A DNA stretch of 7,471 nucleotides, from positions 1 to 7,471 of the forward strand of contig NZ_DASUCC010000059.1 of the NCBI RefSeq assembly GCF_035762905.1, given 5' to 3'. Made by a program: the position numbers and the translations under genes. Positions 1-7,241 of this stretch are shown in pieces; the first letter of the stretch is position 1, and each line of letters opens with the position of its first letter. The notes under the pieces are model-generated. The model ran no database searches. It was given only the letters and a program-made list of their open reading frames with translations, and was not told the DNA's origin. The stretch is from DASYTH01 sp035762905 (lineage in GTDB: Bacteria; Actinomycetota; Actinomycetes; Mycobacteriales; Pseudonocardiaceae).

Positions 1-171
1 GAACAACTTCAGATCCTCACGCACGTCCTCGAGCACGGCCGGCGCCTTCTCCTTGAGGAACATCTCCCGGCACCGCCCCTGCCAGCGCAGATAGTTCACG
101 TAGTAGACGTTGCCGACCAGGTTGGTCTCCTCGAACCCGACGATGTGCCGAATCTCGTAGTAGCCGCCCAT
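1..171 (-). CDS. tebC: Enediyne thioesterase, TEBC/SgcE10/CalE7 family (N-terminal 57 codons, 3' end beyond window)
   Basis: Reading the minus strand from the ATG at 169-171 gives 57 codons, open to the window edge, beginning MGGYYEIRHIVGFEETNLVG. The segment NVYYVNYLRWQGRCREMF (residues 21-38) is the hallmark of the small hot-dog-fold thioesterases paired with enediyne PKSs. In characterised systems this enzyme acts in the cytoplasm on the ACP-bound polyene made by the PKSE and releases it. The family usually has about 140-150 residues, so roughly 60% is missing here because of the window boundary, not because of damage. Asn17 (in ETNLVGN) sits where 4-hydroxybenzoyl-CoA-type thioesterases carry the catalytic Asp; lack of an acidic nucleophile is a known trait of CalE7-like enzymes. 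The start lies 2 nt after the PKSE stop, with a purine-rich ribosome site at 181-189, so the gene is almost certainly co-transcribed and translationally coupled to the PKSE. Function is inferred from family motifs. Confidence 0.93.
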   Translation of the reverse strand, partial: MGGYYEIRHIVGFEETNLVGNVYYVNYLRWQGRCREMFLKEKAPAVLEDVREDLKLF

Positions 172-173
172 CC

Positions 174-3100
174 TCAGTCGTCCTCTCCCGACAACACGGC
201 GAACACCACCGGGTCGGGACGGTCGTTGATGGTGGTCACCCAGGTGGCGATCCGGCTGTCCCCTGTGGACAGTGCGACCCAACCGTCCGGCTGGACCCGG
301 TCGACGGTGAGCGCCTGGCTGGTCGCGCCGGCCTTGCGCAGGCACTCCAGCGCGCACCAGACCCTGGTCCCGGCCACCGACGCCGAGTCGCCGGACTCGG
401 CCACGATCAGGTCCCGCACCGCGAGCGCCTCGGGCCCGAGCAGTCCGGCCCAGTCCTCGGCGCCGCGGTTCACCGCCGGCTCCACGTCACAGCCCAGCCG
501 CCCGGAACCGGCGATGGCGAACGTCAACCCGGCACCGTGCGACGAGGACACCGCCGCGCCATCGGTCTCCGGCTTGCCGTCGGGCCGGTAGCGCACCTCG
601 GCCGGCCGGCCGAGCGCCCGGCTGAGCGCCAGCGCGGTCTGCGCCCGCCGGGCCTCGATCCCGTTGGCCCCGGCCGGCACCGGATCCGGCTCGACGACCA
701 CCGCGCGGCTGCCGCCGATGACCTGTTCCAGCGACCGCTCCAGGTAGGAGCCGAGCATCGTGGGTACCCACGGGCCGGCGCCGTTGCGCTTGCGGACCGC
801 GCGCAGCGTCAGCCCTTCCCAGCGCTCCACCAGGTTGCCGTCCGGGCCGAGCACGTCCACGTCGTAGACGTAGGTGTCGCCGTCCTGCGAGCGCTCGCGG
901 GCGTCCATCACCACGAACTCGGTGTCCTGGTCGGTCCGGCCGGCCAGGTACAGCCGCTCGATGCCCTGCGGCAGCAGGATCGCGTCCGGCACGCAGCACT
1001 GGATCCCGTGCATCACCGCGTCCCGGGTGCCCGGGTCGGCCAGCAACCGTTCCTGGGAAAGGAAACCGGCGAACCACGGGGCCGGCGTGCTGGTGGACAG
1101 CTCGGCCACCGCGTGCCGCGCGCTGGCCCGGCGGTAGGCCAGCACCCGCTGGAACCGCTTGCCCTGGAACATGACCTGGCCGTACAGCTCGGTGGTCGGG
1201 TCGACCGGAACCGGCGGCAGCTCGCCGACGCCGCCCGGGTCCGCGCCGGCCGGCAGGTCCGGTCGCGGCAGCCGCAGCGTCGCCCGGAAGTGGTCGGCGC
1301 CGAAACCGGTCTCCTCGCTGCGGATCACCAGGTCCACGGTCTCCCGATCGCGGACGAGCGCGGCCAGCCGGACCGTGGTGGAATGCCCCGGCCGCACCAC
1401 GATCGGCCGCAGGAACTCGACGTTCTCCAGCAGCGGCGGTCCACCGTGGCCGGTCAGCGCGGAGGCCACCTGGGTCATCGCCTCCATGCCGACCACCGCG
1501 GGGAACAACAGGTCGCCGTCGAGCAGGTGGTCGGCCAGGTACGGGTCGCTGCCGGCGGACAGCTCGGCCTCGGTGATCAGCTCGATGCCCGGGTAGTCCA
1601 CCAGAACCTGGTCCACGAACCGGATCAGCGGCAGCTCCCGCCGCTCGAGGGTGAGCGTGGGCAGCCCGGCCGCCCGGCCGCTGACCACCAGCACCGGCCC
1701 GGCCGACGGGTCGGCCAGCACCCGGCGCAGGACGTCGATCCCGGCCTCGGTGGAGATCGGCGTGATCCCCTCGCGCATCAGGGCCTCGACCACACCCAGC
1801 CGCTCACCCATCCCGGCGCCGGACCACACCGACCACTCCAGGGCCAGCGCCCGGGCGCCCGGGTGCCGCCGCTCGAAGTCCACGGTCAGCTCGGTCATCC
1901 AGTCGTTGGCGGTGGAGTAGTGCGCCTCGCCGCGCAGCCCGGCCCGGCCGATGATGCTGCCGAACGTGATCAGCAGCTTGATCCGGTCCTGGTCCACCGC
2001 GGCGAGCACCGCGCGCAGACCGTCGATCTTCGGCGCCAGCGTGGCCCGGAACATCTCCTCGGTCAGGTTGGTCAGCGCCGCCGGCTCGTTGCGGCCCGCG
2101 CCGTGCAGCACGGCGGTGACCGGGCCGAGCTCGGCCTGGATCCGGTCGACGGCGGCCTTGACCGCCTCGGCGGAGGTCACGTCGGCGCGCTCGTAGCGGA
2201 ACGTCACGCCGGCCGCGGTCATCCGGGCCAGGTTCTCGGACAGCTCCGCATCCTGCGCGGGGTCGGCCCGGCCGAGCAGGCCGAGGCCGGCCCCGGAGTC
2301 GGTGGCCATGGCCAGCGCGCACTCCGCGGTGATGCCCTTGCCGCCGCCGGTGACCAGCAGCACGTCGGTGCCGGCCAGCGGGGTGGCGGTCGGACCGGCC
2401 GGCAGGGTCAGCGGCCGCAGCACCGGCACCGTCCGGGTGCCCTCGGCGGTGTACCGGACCTCGCTGAAGCCCTTGGTCGCCGCGATCTCCTTGACCAGCC
2501 GGGAAACCAGGTCGTCGGCCAACTCGGGGCTCTTCGGCGCCACGTCCGGCACGCCGATCACGGTGGTCGGCACGGCCGGGTTCTCCAGGTGCAGGGTGCG
2601 GGCCAGGCCCGCGGCGCCGAGACCGGCCTGCACCACGGCGAACCGGGTGCCCGCCGGTGCGGTCGCCGCGGCCCGGCCGGCGTGCAGGAACAGCTTGACC
2701 TGGTCCTCGCCGGACTCCGGCAGACAGAGCAGCACCCCGTCGCCGACACCGGCTTCGGCGAGCGCCGTGCGCAGCCGCTCGGCCAGCGGGTGGCCGGCCG
2801 GCGCGTAGACCGTCCAGGTGCCGTCGGCCGAGCCGCTCGCGCCCACCCGCGGCGCCGCCGCCTCCACGTAGTCCACCGAGAACGGCCGCACCCAGGCGGC
2901 AACCCCGGGCGCCTCGGCGGATCCGGCGTCGCCGTCGGTCGCCGTCTCGGCCAGGCCGTCGATCATCGCGGCCAGGTCGCCGAGCTTCATGGTGGCGAAG
3001 TTCGCGGTCGCCTCCAACGTGGGGCGGCCAAGCTCGCGGGTGGTGTCGTTGACGATCTGGCCGACCGTGATCGAGCTCAGGTGCAGGTCGTCGAGCGGAT

Positions 3101-6008
3101 GGGTGTCCTCGGTGATGCTGTCCAGCGGGAGTTCGGCCCGCTCGGCCGCGCGCTGGCGCAGCAGTTCGAAGGTCGAGGCGCCGGGATCGGCGGAACCGGT
3201 GCCGGACTCGGCGGTCGCGGCCGGGGCGGCCTCGGCGCGCTCCGCGGCGGCACCGACCGGAACCAGTCCGGCCCCCAGGTCCGGGGCCTCCTCGCACGGG
3301 CTGGCCAGGAAGCTGAAATCCTTGTCCAGCGCCAAGGTCCGAATCACCCGGCCGGCGAACAGGGCCGAGGTGTCCAACTCGACGCCGATCGCGAACGCCG
3401 CGCCGACCGCGCGCAGCAGCGGAGCCAGCGAGGCGTTGTCGGTGTCCAGGGACAGCACCGGCCGGTCCGGGGCGATCTGCGCCAGCAGCCCGCCGAGCAC
3501 CCGCCCGGGCCCGACCTCGATGGCCAGGTCGGCGTCCTCAACCGCGCGAGCCGCGGCCTCGTGGAACCGGACCGGGAACAGCACCTGGTCGCGCAGCAGG
3601 GTGCGCAGATCGGTGCCGGGGTCGAGCGGGGTACCGGTCACGGTGGACACCACGGTGCGGGTCAGCGGCGTGAAGCTCAGCTCGGCCAGCCGCTCGGCCA
3701 TGGCGTCGGCGGCCGGTTTCACCAGCGGCGAGTGGAACGCGTGCGAGACGTTGATCCGGGTCGCGCTCACCCCGGCGGCCTGCGCCCGGGCGCACACGTC
3801 GGCCACGTCCTCCTCGGGCCCGGCCAGCACGGTCTGCTCCGGGCCGTTGAACCCGGCGATCACCACGCCCGCGTTGTCGATGAAGTCGCGGGCCCGGTCC
3901 GGGTCGCAGGACAGCCCGGCCATCGCGCCGCCGCCCTTGCTGGCCTTGGCCATCACCTGGCCACGGGTCTTGGCCAGCCGCAGCAGCTGCGCGCCGCCCA
4001 TGGCACCGCCCCAGGCCAGCGCGGTCAGCTCGCCGAGGCTGTGCCCGACGGCCACGTCGGCGTCCACCCCGAGCTGGTGCAGCACCCGCAGTCCGGCCAG
4101 CGAGCCGGCGACGATGCGCGGTTGGGCCACCTCGGTGGCCACCTGGTCGCCGCCGGCCGGCACGCCGGCAAGGCCGAACACGCTCTCCGCGACCGGGAAC
4201 CGGCGCCGGATCGCGCCGACCGCGCCGCGGCCGGAACCCTGACCGGGGAACAGGAACGCGATCTTCGGCGGGGCGCTGCGGTGCTCGAGGAAGATGCCCT
4301 CGGCGGCACCGAAGTGGCTGGTGTCGTTCTGGTCCAGCAGTTCGAGCAGCCGGTTGAGCTTGCGCTCGGCGTCCTCCGGGTTCGACACCACGACCGCGGC
4401 GCGCACCGGGCCGCCGGTGAGCTGGCCGGCCAGCGTGCCGGCCAGGTCGGCCAACTCGGCGAAGGCCAGGGTCGGGGCGACCTCGACCAGCCGGGTCACC
4501 CGGTCCCGCAGGGCGGCGGGGTCGCGGGCGTCGAGCAGCAGCAGCTCGGCGTCCTGCCGGCCGGCGACCAGTGCCTCGGTGCGGGCGGACAGCTCGGTGC
4601 GGCGCCGGGTGCCGGGCGCCTGCTCGAGCGCGATGTGCGCGTTCATCCCGCCGAAGCCCATGGCCGAGACGCTGGCCCGCATCGGCAGGTTGTTCGGCCA
4701 CAGCTCGGCCTGGGTGGGGACGTAGAGGGTGGCCTCGCCGCCGAGCAGTCGCGGGTGCACGTCGTACTGTCCGGTGCCGGGCGGGATGACCTGGTTGTGC
4801 ACGGCCAGCGTGGCCTTGATCAGCCCGGCGATGCCGGCGGCCGCCTTGGTGTGCCCGAAGTTTCCCTTCACCGAGCCGATCGCGGCCCGGGGGGCGGTCG
4901 GGTCGGCCTCTCGGCGGGTGGTGGAGATGGCGTTCAGCTCGGTGTCGTCGCCGAGCGCGGTGCCGGTGCCGTGGCCCTCGAAGTAGGAGACGGTCTCGAC
5001 GCCGTAGCCGGCCTGGTTGTAGGCGCGCTCGATGGCGAGTTGGTGGCCGGCCGCCTCCGGGCGGGTGATGCCGCCCTTGCCGTCCGAGGACAGGCCCCAG
5101 CCGGTGATCGACGCGTAGATCCGCAGCCCGCGGGCGATCGCCTCCTCCTCGCGCATCAGCACGACCATGCCGGAGCCCTCGCCGGGCCAGAACCCGTTGG
5201 AGTCCTTGTCGTAGACGCGCATCTCCTTGGTGGACAGCGCGCCGGTCTTGGCGAAGCCGATCACCTCGAACGGGTCGATGGACAGGTCGACACCGCCGGC
5301 GATGGCGACGTCGAGGTCGTTGTTGGCCAGCGCGCGGGCCGCGGTCACCACGGCGATCAGCGAGGACGAGCAGGCACCGTCCACGGTGTACCCGCCGCCG
5401 GCGAAGTCGTAGTAGTTGCAGACCCGGCCGGCGATCGTGTTGGCCAGACCGCCGGCCAGGGTGTCCTCGTCGATCGGCGGGAACGGCGCCTTGTACTGCG
5501 CCTCGAGATCCCACAGGAACGCGCCGGTCTCCTCGTCGCTCCAGCCCTTTGCGGCCAGCGCGGCGGCGACCGTGCGGCGCACGTACGGCCAGCGCAGGCG
5601 CATCAGGTTGGCCCGGGCGAACTCACCGGTAAGGCTGTTGCCGATCACGACGCCGGTTCCCTTGCGGGGTAAGCCTTCCGCGTCCGGGAATCCGGCGTCG
5701 GCCATCGCCTGCGCGGCGACCTCGAGGGCCAGCCAGTGGGTCAGGTCGGTGGAGCGGAACGTGCTGCCGGCGACCTTGAACTTCACCCGGTCGAACTGGT
5801 AGTCGCGCAGCACGGCCGCCTTCGCGGCGTAGAAGCGGTCCGGTGCCTTGGGATCGGGCGAAAAGTAGTCCGCCTGGTTCATCCGCACGTCGGGTAGTCG
5901 CCGGAAGGCCCGCCGGCCGGCCAGGATGTTCTCCCACAGCTCTCCGGGGGTGCTCGCATCGGGATAACGAAGGGCAATGCCGACTACCGCGATCCGCTCG
6001 CTACTCAT
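174..6008 (-). CDS. pksE: Enediyne iterative type I polyketide synthase (PKSE; KS-AT-ACP-KR-DH-PPTase)
   Basis: This 1944-residue protein has the length and domain order of SgcE/CalE8-type enediyne PKSs, which build a linear polyene from malonyl units on one cytoplasmic module used repeatedly. Ketosynthase, ~1-465: Cys213 in VDGACSSS, His346 in EGHGTGT, His386 in GNFGHTK. Acyltransferase, ~580-880: FPGQGS at 587-592, nucleophile Ser657 in GHSLGE, and HAFHS at 756-760, a malonyl-type signature. ACP, ~940-1015: DDLHLSSI with Ser979 as likely phosphopantetheine site, preceded by an Ala/Glu-rich linker. A structural half-KR region spans ~1035-1205. Ketoreductase, ~1210-1450: TGGGKGI, Lys1327, Ser1351, Tyr1364 in YSTAN. 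Dehydratase, ~1460-1740: His1494-xxx-Gly-xxxx-Pro1503 and a DxxxH motif at Asp1663. Phosphopantetheinyl transferase, ~1745-1944: Asp1841/Glu1843 in GCDVEPA and Glu1888 in WCALECLRKAG. The ATG at 6006-6008 gives the family's MSxxRIAVVG-like start, with AGAGGCGG 8 nt upstream. A single TTA codon (Leu113) suggests possible bldA dependence. No frameshift or missing catalytic residue was seen. Confidence 0.98.
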   Translation of the reverse strand: MSSERIAVVGIALRYPDASTPGELWENILAGRRAFRRLPDVRMNQADYFSPDPKAPDRFYAAKAAVLRDYQFDRVKFKVAGSTFRSTDLTHWLALEVAAQAMADAGFPDAEGLPRKGTGVVIGNSLTGEFARANLMRLRWPYVRRTVAAALAAKGWSDEETGAFLWDLEAQYKAPFPPIDEDTLAGGLANTIAGRVCNYYDFAGGGYTVDGACSSSLIAVVTAARALANNDLDVAIAGGVDLSIDPFEVIGFAKTGALSTKEMRVYDKDSNGFWPGEGSGMVVLMREEEAIARGLRIYASITGWGLSSDGKGGITRPEAAGHQLAIERAYNQAGYGVETVSYFEGHGTGTALGDDTELNAISTTRREADPTAPRAAIGSVKGNFGHTKAAAGIAGLIKATLAVHNQVIPPGTGQYDVHPRLLGGEATLYVPTQAELWPNNLPMRASVSAMGFGGMNAHIALEQAPGTRRRTELSARTEALVAGRQDAELLLLDARDPAALRDRVTRLVEVAPTLAFAELADLAGTLAGQLTGGPVRAAVVVSNPEDAERKLNRLLELLDQNDTSHFGAAEGIFLEHRSAPPKIAFLFPGQGSGRGAVGAIRRRFPVAESVFGLAGVPAGGDQVATEVAQPRIVAGSLAGLRVLHQLGVDADVAVGHSLGELTALAWGGAMGGAQLLRLAKTRGQVMAKASKGGGAMAGLSCDPDRARDFIDNAGVVIAGFNGPEQTVLAGPEEDVADVCARAQAAGVSATRINVSHAFHSPLVKPAADAMAERLAELSFTPLTRTVVSTVTGTPLDPGTDLRTLLRDQVLFPVRFHEAAARAVEDADLAIEVGPGRVLGGLLAQIAPDRPVLSLDTDNASLAPLLRAVGAAFAIGVELDTSALFAGRVIRTLALDKDFSFLASPCEEAPDLGAGLVPVGAAAERAEAAPAATAESGTGSADPGASTFELLRQRAAERAELPLDSITEDTHPLDDLHLSSITVGQIVNDTTRELGRPTLEATANFATMKLGDLAAMIDGLAETATDGDAGSAEAPGVAAWVRPFSVDYVEAAAPRVGASGSADGTWTVYAPAGHPLAERLRTALAEAGVGDGVLLCLPESGEDQVKLFLHAGRAAATAPAGTRFAVVQAGLGAAGLARTLHLENPAVPTTVIGVPDVAPKSPELADDLVSRLVKEIAATKGFSEVRYTAEGTRTVPVLRPLTLPAGPTATPLAGTDVLLVTGGGKGITAECALAMATDSGAGLGLLGRADPAQDAELSENLARMTAAGVTFRYERADVTSAEAVKAAVDRIQAELGPVTAVLHGAGRNEPAALTNLTEEMFRATLAPKIDGLRAVLAAVDQDRIKLLITFGSIIGRAGLRGEAHYSTANDWMTELTVDFERRHPGARALALEWSVWSGAGMGERLGVVEALMREGITPISTEAGIDVLRRVLADPSAGPVLVVSGRAAGLPTLTLERRELPLIRFVDQVLVDYPGIELITEAELSAGSDPYLADHLLDGDLLFPAVVGMEAMTQVASALTGHGGPPLLENVEFLRPIVVRPGHSTTVRLAALVRDRETVDLVIRSEETGFGADHFRATLRLPRPDLPAGADPGGVGELPPVPVDPTTELYGQVMFQGKRFQRVLAYRRASARHAVAELSTSTPAPWFAGFLSQERLLADPGTRDAVMHGIQCCVPDAILLPQGIERLYLAGRTDQDTEFVVMDARERSQDGDTYVYDVDVLGPDGNLVERWEGLTLRAVRKRNGAGPWVPTMLGSYLERSLEQVIGGSRAVVVEPDPVPAGANGIEARRAQTALALSRALGRPAEVRYRPDGKPETDGAAVSSSHGAGLTFAIAGSGRLGCDVEPAVNRGAEDWAGLLGPEALAVRDLIVAESGDSASVAGTRVWCALECLRKAGATSQALTVDRVQPDGWVALSTGDSRIATWVTTINDRPDPVVFAVLSGEDD
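181..189 (-). promoter_or_regulatory. Ribosome binding site for the thioesterase, inside the 3' end of the PKSE gene
   Basis: On the minus strand the sequence is GGGAGAGGA, followed by 9 nt and the ATG at 169-171. It overlaps the last codons of the PKSE (the Ser-Gly-Glu-Asp-Asp end). Its position supports the chosen thioesterase start and a coupled PKSE-thioesterase mRNA. Confidence 0.75.
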
Positions 6009-6055
6009 ACCGTCAACCGCCTCTGACTACCGCTCGGCGTACTTTTCTTGTCGTG

Positions 6056-6069
6056 CGCATAAAAATGCG
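6056..6069. repeat. Short perfect inverted repeat (5-bp arms, 4-nt spacer)
   Basis: CGCAT at 6056-6060 and ATGCG at 6065-6069 are exact reverse complements around AAAA. It is about 50 nt upstream of the PKSE start and about 140 nt upstream of the preferred unbL start. It could be an operator half-site pair or a promoter core; with such short arms chance cannot be excluded. Confidence 0.4.
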
Positions 6070-6197
6070 ATTCGTGGCGTGTGCCAGCGTGCCTCAGCCG
6101 CGCGACCGATGTCCTCTCCCATAGTGCCGTCGCTGCCGGAATGGTTTTGCCGGGCAGGTTCGCATGGCTATCGTCGATCTGTTGAAACGGTGCCGCC

Positions 6198-6203
6198 GAG
6201 GAG
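6198..6203 (+). promoter_or_regulatory. Ribosome binding site favouring the 6209 start of unbL
   Basis: GAGGAG ends 5 nt before the ATG at 6209-6211, a near-ideal actinomycete Shine-Dalgarno. The alternative in-frame ATG at 6164 has only the weaker GGGCAGG a few nucleotides upstream. This site is the main reason for preferring the shorter protein. Confidence 0.65.
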
Positions 6204-6208
6204 ATGCC

Positions 6209-7090
6209 ATGGCCACGCTGTTGGGCGGGTCCCGCCGGTGGGCGCTCACATCGTCGCGCTGCGGCTTCCAGTGGGCGATCACCGCACCCCGACTGTGGCC
6301 GGTCGAACGACGGATCTCCCTTGTGGCGGCCGAGTTTCGCGGATTCGCCTACGAGGGTGCGGCGATGGCGTTCGCGGTCCGGGACGCGCTGACCGGTGGC
6401 CACCGCACCCGGGAGTTGATGCTCGGCCCCGGTAGGCCGCACATCTTCCTGACCTACACCGGGATCGGGCTCGCCATGGGCCGGTTGCCCCGGATGCTGT
6501 GGCGTGACCTGGTCCCCGATCTCACCGGCTCGCCGTACTACCCGACGATGACCTGGCTGGCGGTGGACGGCTACGGGTTCGACCGCGCCTACCGGAGCAC
6601 CCGGCGTTGGGTGGACCGGCAGTACGTGCCGAAGCCCTATCCGTGGCAGGGTTTTCCCGGCTACTTTCGGCGTGCGGTGGACCAGGGCATCGGCCGGGCG
6701 CTGTGGTACCTCCACGGCGCGGCCGCCGCTCGAGTCGCGGACGCGGTGCGGCGCTTTCCGGAGCACCGGCGGGGCGACCTGTGGAGCGGGGTGGCGCTCT
6801 CGGCGGCGTTCGCCGGCGGGAGCGACCCGGAAGGCCTTGCGCTGCTTCGGAAGTCGGCCGGCGAGCACCGGCCGCAGCTAGGTCTCGGGGTGGTGTTCGC
6901 GGCCAAGGCCCGTACCGTGTCGGGCTTCGTGCCGCCGTATACCGGGATCGCGGCCGAGGCGCTGGCCGGCGTGTCGGTCGCCGATGCGGTGGGAATCGCG
7001 GTGGCCACGGCCGGCGTTCCGCCGGAGACCGGTCCGCTGCCGTTCTACGAGCAGTGGCGCCAGCGCATTCGGGACCGGTTCACCGACTGA
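6209..7090 (+). CDS. unbL: DUF1702 / UnbL-family enediyne biosynthesis protein (SgcE3-like)
   Basis: The product (293 residues from 6209; 308 from the in-frame ATG at 6164) is a DUF1702/UnbL protein, one of the conserved companions of enediyne PKSs. Its biochemical role is not settled to my knowledge; it is thought to act in conversion of the polyene to the enediyne core. Family signatures, numbered from the 6209 start: FRGFAYEGAAM (43-53), HIFLTYTGIGLAMGRLPR (78-95), LAVDGYGF (117-124), DQGIGRALWY (158-167), LWSGVALSAAFAGG (191-204), YTGIAAEAL (244-252), and a C-terminal FYEQWRQRIRDRF (279-291). There is no signal peptide or clear membrane segment, so it is probably cytoplasmic. The 6209 start has a GAGGAG ribosome site and gives an N-terminus (MATLLGGSRRWALT) resembling the family's basic, Leu-rich beginning. 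The region before FRGFAYEG looks about 25-30 residues shorter than I recall for relatives. It is divergent from the PKSE and codirectional with unbV, 151 nt downstream. No TTA codon was seen. Confidence 0.9.
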   Translation: MATLLGGSRRWALTSSRCGFQWAITAPRLWPVERRISLVAAEFRGFAYEGAAMAFAVRDALTGGHRTRELMLGPGRPHIFLTYTGIGLAMGRLPRMLWRDLVPDLTGSPYYPTMTWLAVDGYGFDRAYRSTRRWVDRQYVPKPYPWQGFPGYFRRAVDQGIGRALWYLHGAAAARVADAVRRFPEHRRGDLWSGVALSAAFAGGSDPEGLALLRKSAGEHRPQLGLGVVFAAKARTVSGFVPPYTGIAAEALAGVSVADAVGIAVATAGVPPETGPLPFYEQWRQRIRDRFTD

Positions 7091-7241
7091 GCTGTATCGC
7101 AGAATGCCGTGTCTCGCGGTATATCGGGCAATCCCGCAAGCCCGGAGTAGACGTTTTCCTTGGTGGCAGCCGAGAATTCCTGCCAGCGGCATGTCTTCTA
7201 TCGACCCCATCGCCTTGGCGTTGTTGGAGGTGTTCAGTTTC
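7091..7241 (+). other. unbL-unbV intergenic stretch with small hairpins and no clear terminator
   Basis: This 151-nt gap holds two mutually exclusive small hairpins: CGGG-CAAT-CCCG (7125-7136) and CGGGC (7125-7129) pairing with GCCCG (7140-7144). Neither is followed by a T-run, so a strong intrinsic terminator is not supported. The unbV reading frame stays open through the gap back past in-frame ATGs at 7191 and 7104, but the 7104-7190 codons include GTA, GCA, AGA and AGT, unlike actinomycete coding sequence, so I read it as untranslated leader. A separate unbV promoter here is possible but not visible. Confidence 0.4.
7226..7230 (+). promoter_or_regulatory. Ribosome binding site for unbV
   Basis: GGAGG lies 11 nt before the ATG at 7242-7244, slightly long spacing but the only strong Shine-Dalgarno near any of the three in-frame ATGs (7104, 7191, 7242). 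It supports the 7242 start. Confidence 0.6.

Larger units (their letters stand above)
6009..6208. promoter_or_regulatory. Divergent intergenic region between PKSE and unbL (putative bidirectional promoter)
   Basis: Both flanking genes are read away from this stretch, so promoters for both units are expected here. Direct observations: the PKSE ribosome site AGAGGCGG (minus strand, 6017-6024); an AT-rich core at 6059-6066, unusual in this GC-rich window, embedded in the perfect inverted repeat CGCAT-AAAA-ATGCG (6056-6069); a TCGTG direct repeat at 6051-6055 and 6072-6076; and GTGCC at 6081-6085 and 6089-6093. On the minus strand TGGCAC lies 17 nt before TTTATG, a weak -35/-10 pair for the PKSE. 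On the plus strand CATAGT (6120-6125) is a loose -10 candidate without a convincing -35. The promoter assignment is positional inference; no element matches consensus well. Confidence 0.5.

Noticed and set aside
3538..5514. 658-codon minus-strand frame inside the PKSE
   Set aside because: It is an out-of-frame shadow, Arg/Gly/Ala/Pro-rich, and is entirely covered by the continuous, motif-rich PKSE frame.
537..5672. 5.1-kb open frame on the plus strand (1711 codons) antisense to the PKSE
   Set aside because: Its translation is low-complexity Gly/Arg/Gln/His-rich with no recognisable domain. It mirrors the codon bias of the PKSE on the other strand, a common artefact in GC-rich actinomycete DNA.
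6164..6208. Upstream in-frame ATG for unbL (would add 15 residues)
   Set aside because: It has a weaker ribosome site than the GAGGAG before 6209, and the added residues do not resemble the family start. Kept as an alternative, not excluded.
6005..6868. 287-codon minus-strand frame overlapping unbL and running up to the PKSE start
   Set aside because: It covers the conserved DUF1702 gene in antisense, has basic low-complexity composition, and would occupy the divergent promoter region.
7116..7144. Hairpins between unbL and unbV as an intrinsic terminator
   Set aside because: The stems have only 4-5 bp and no T-run follows, so they do not support termination.
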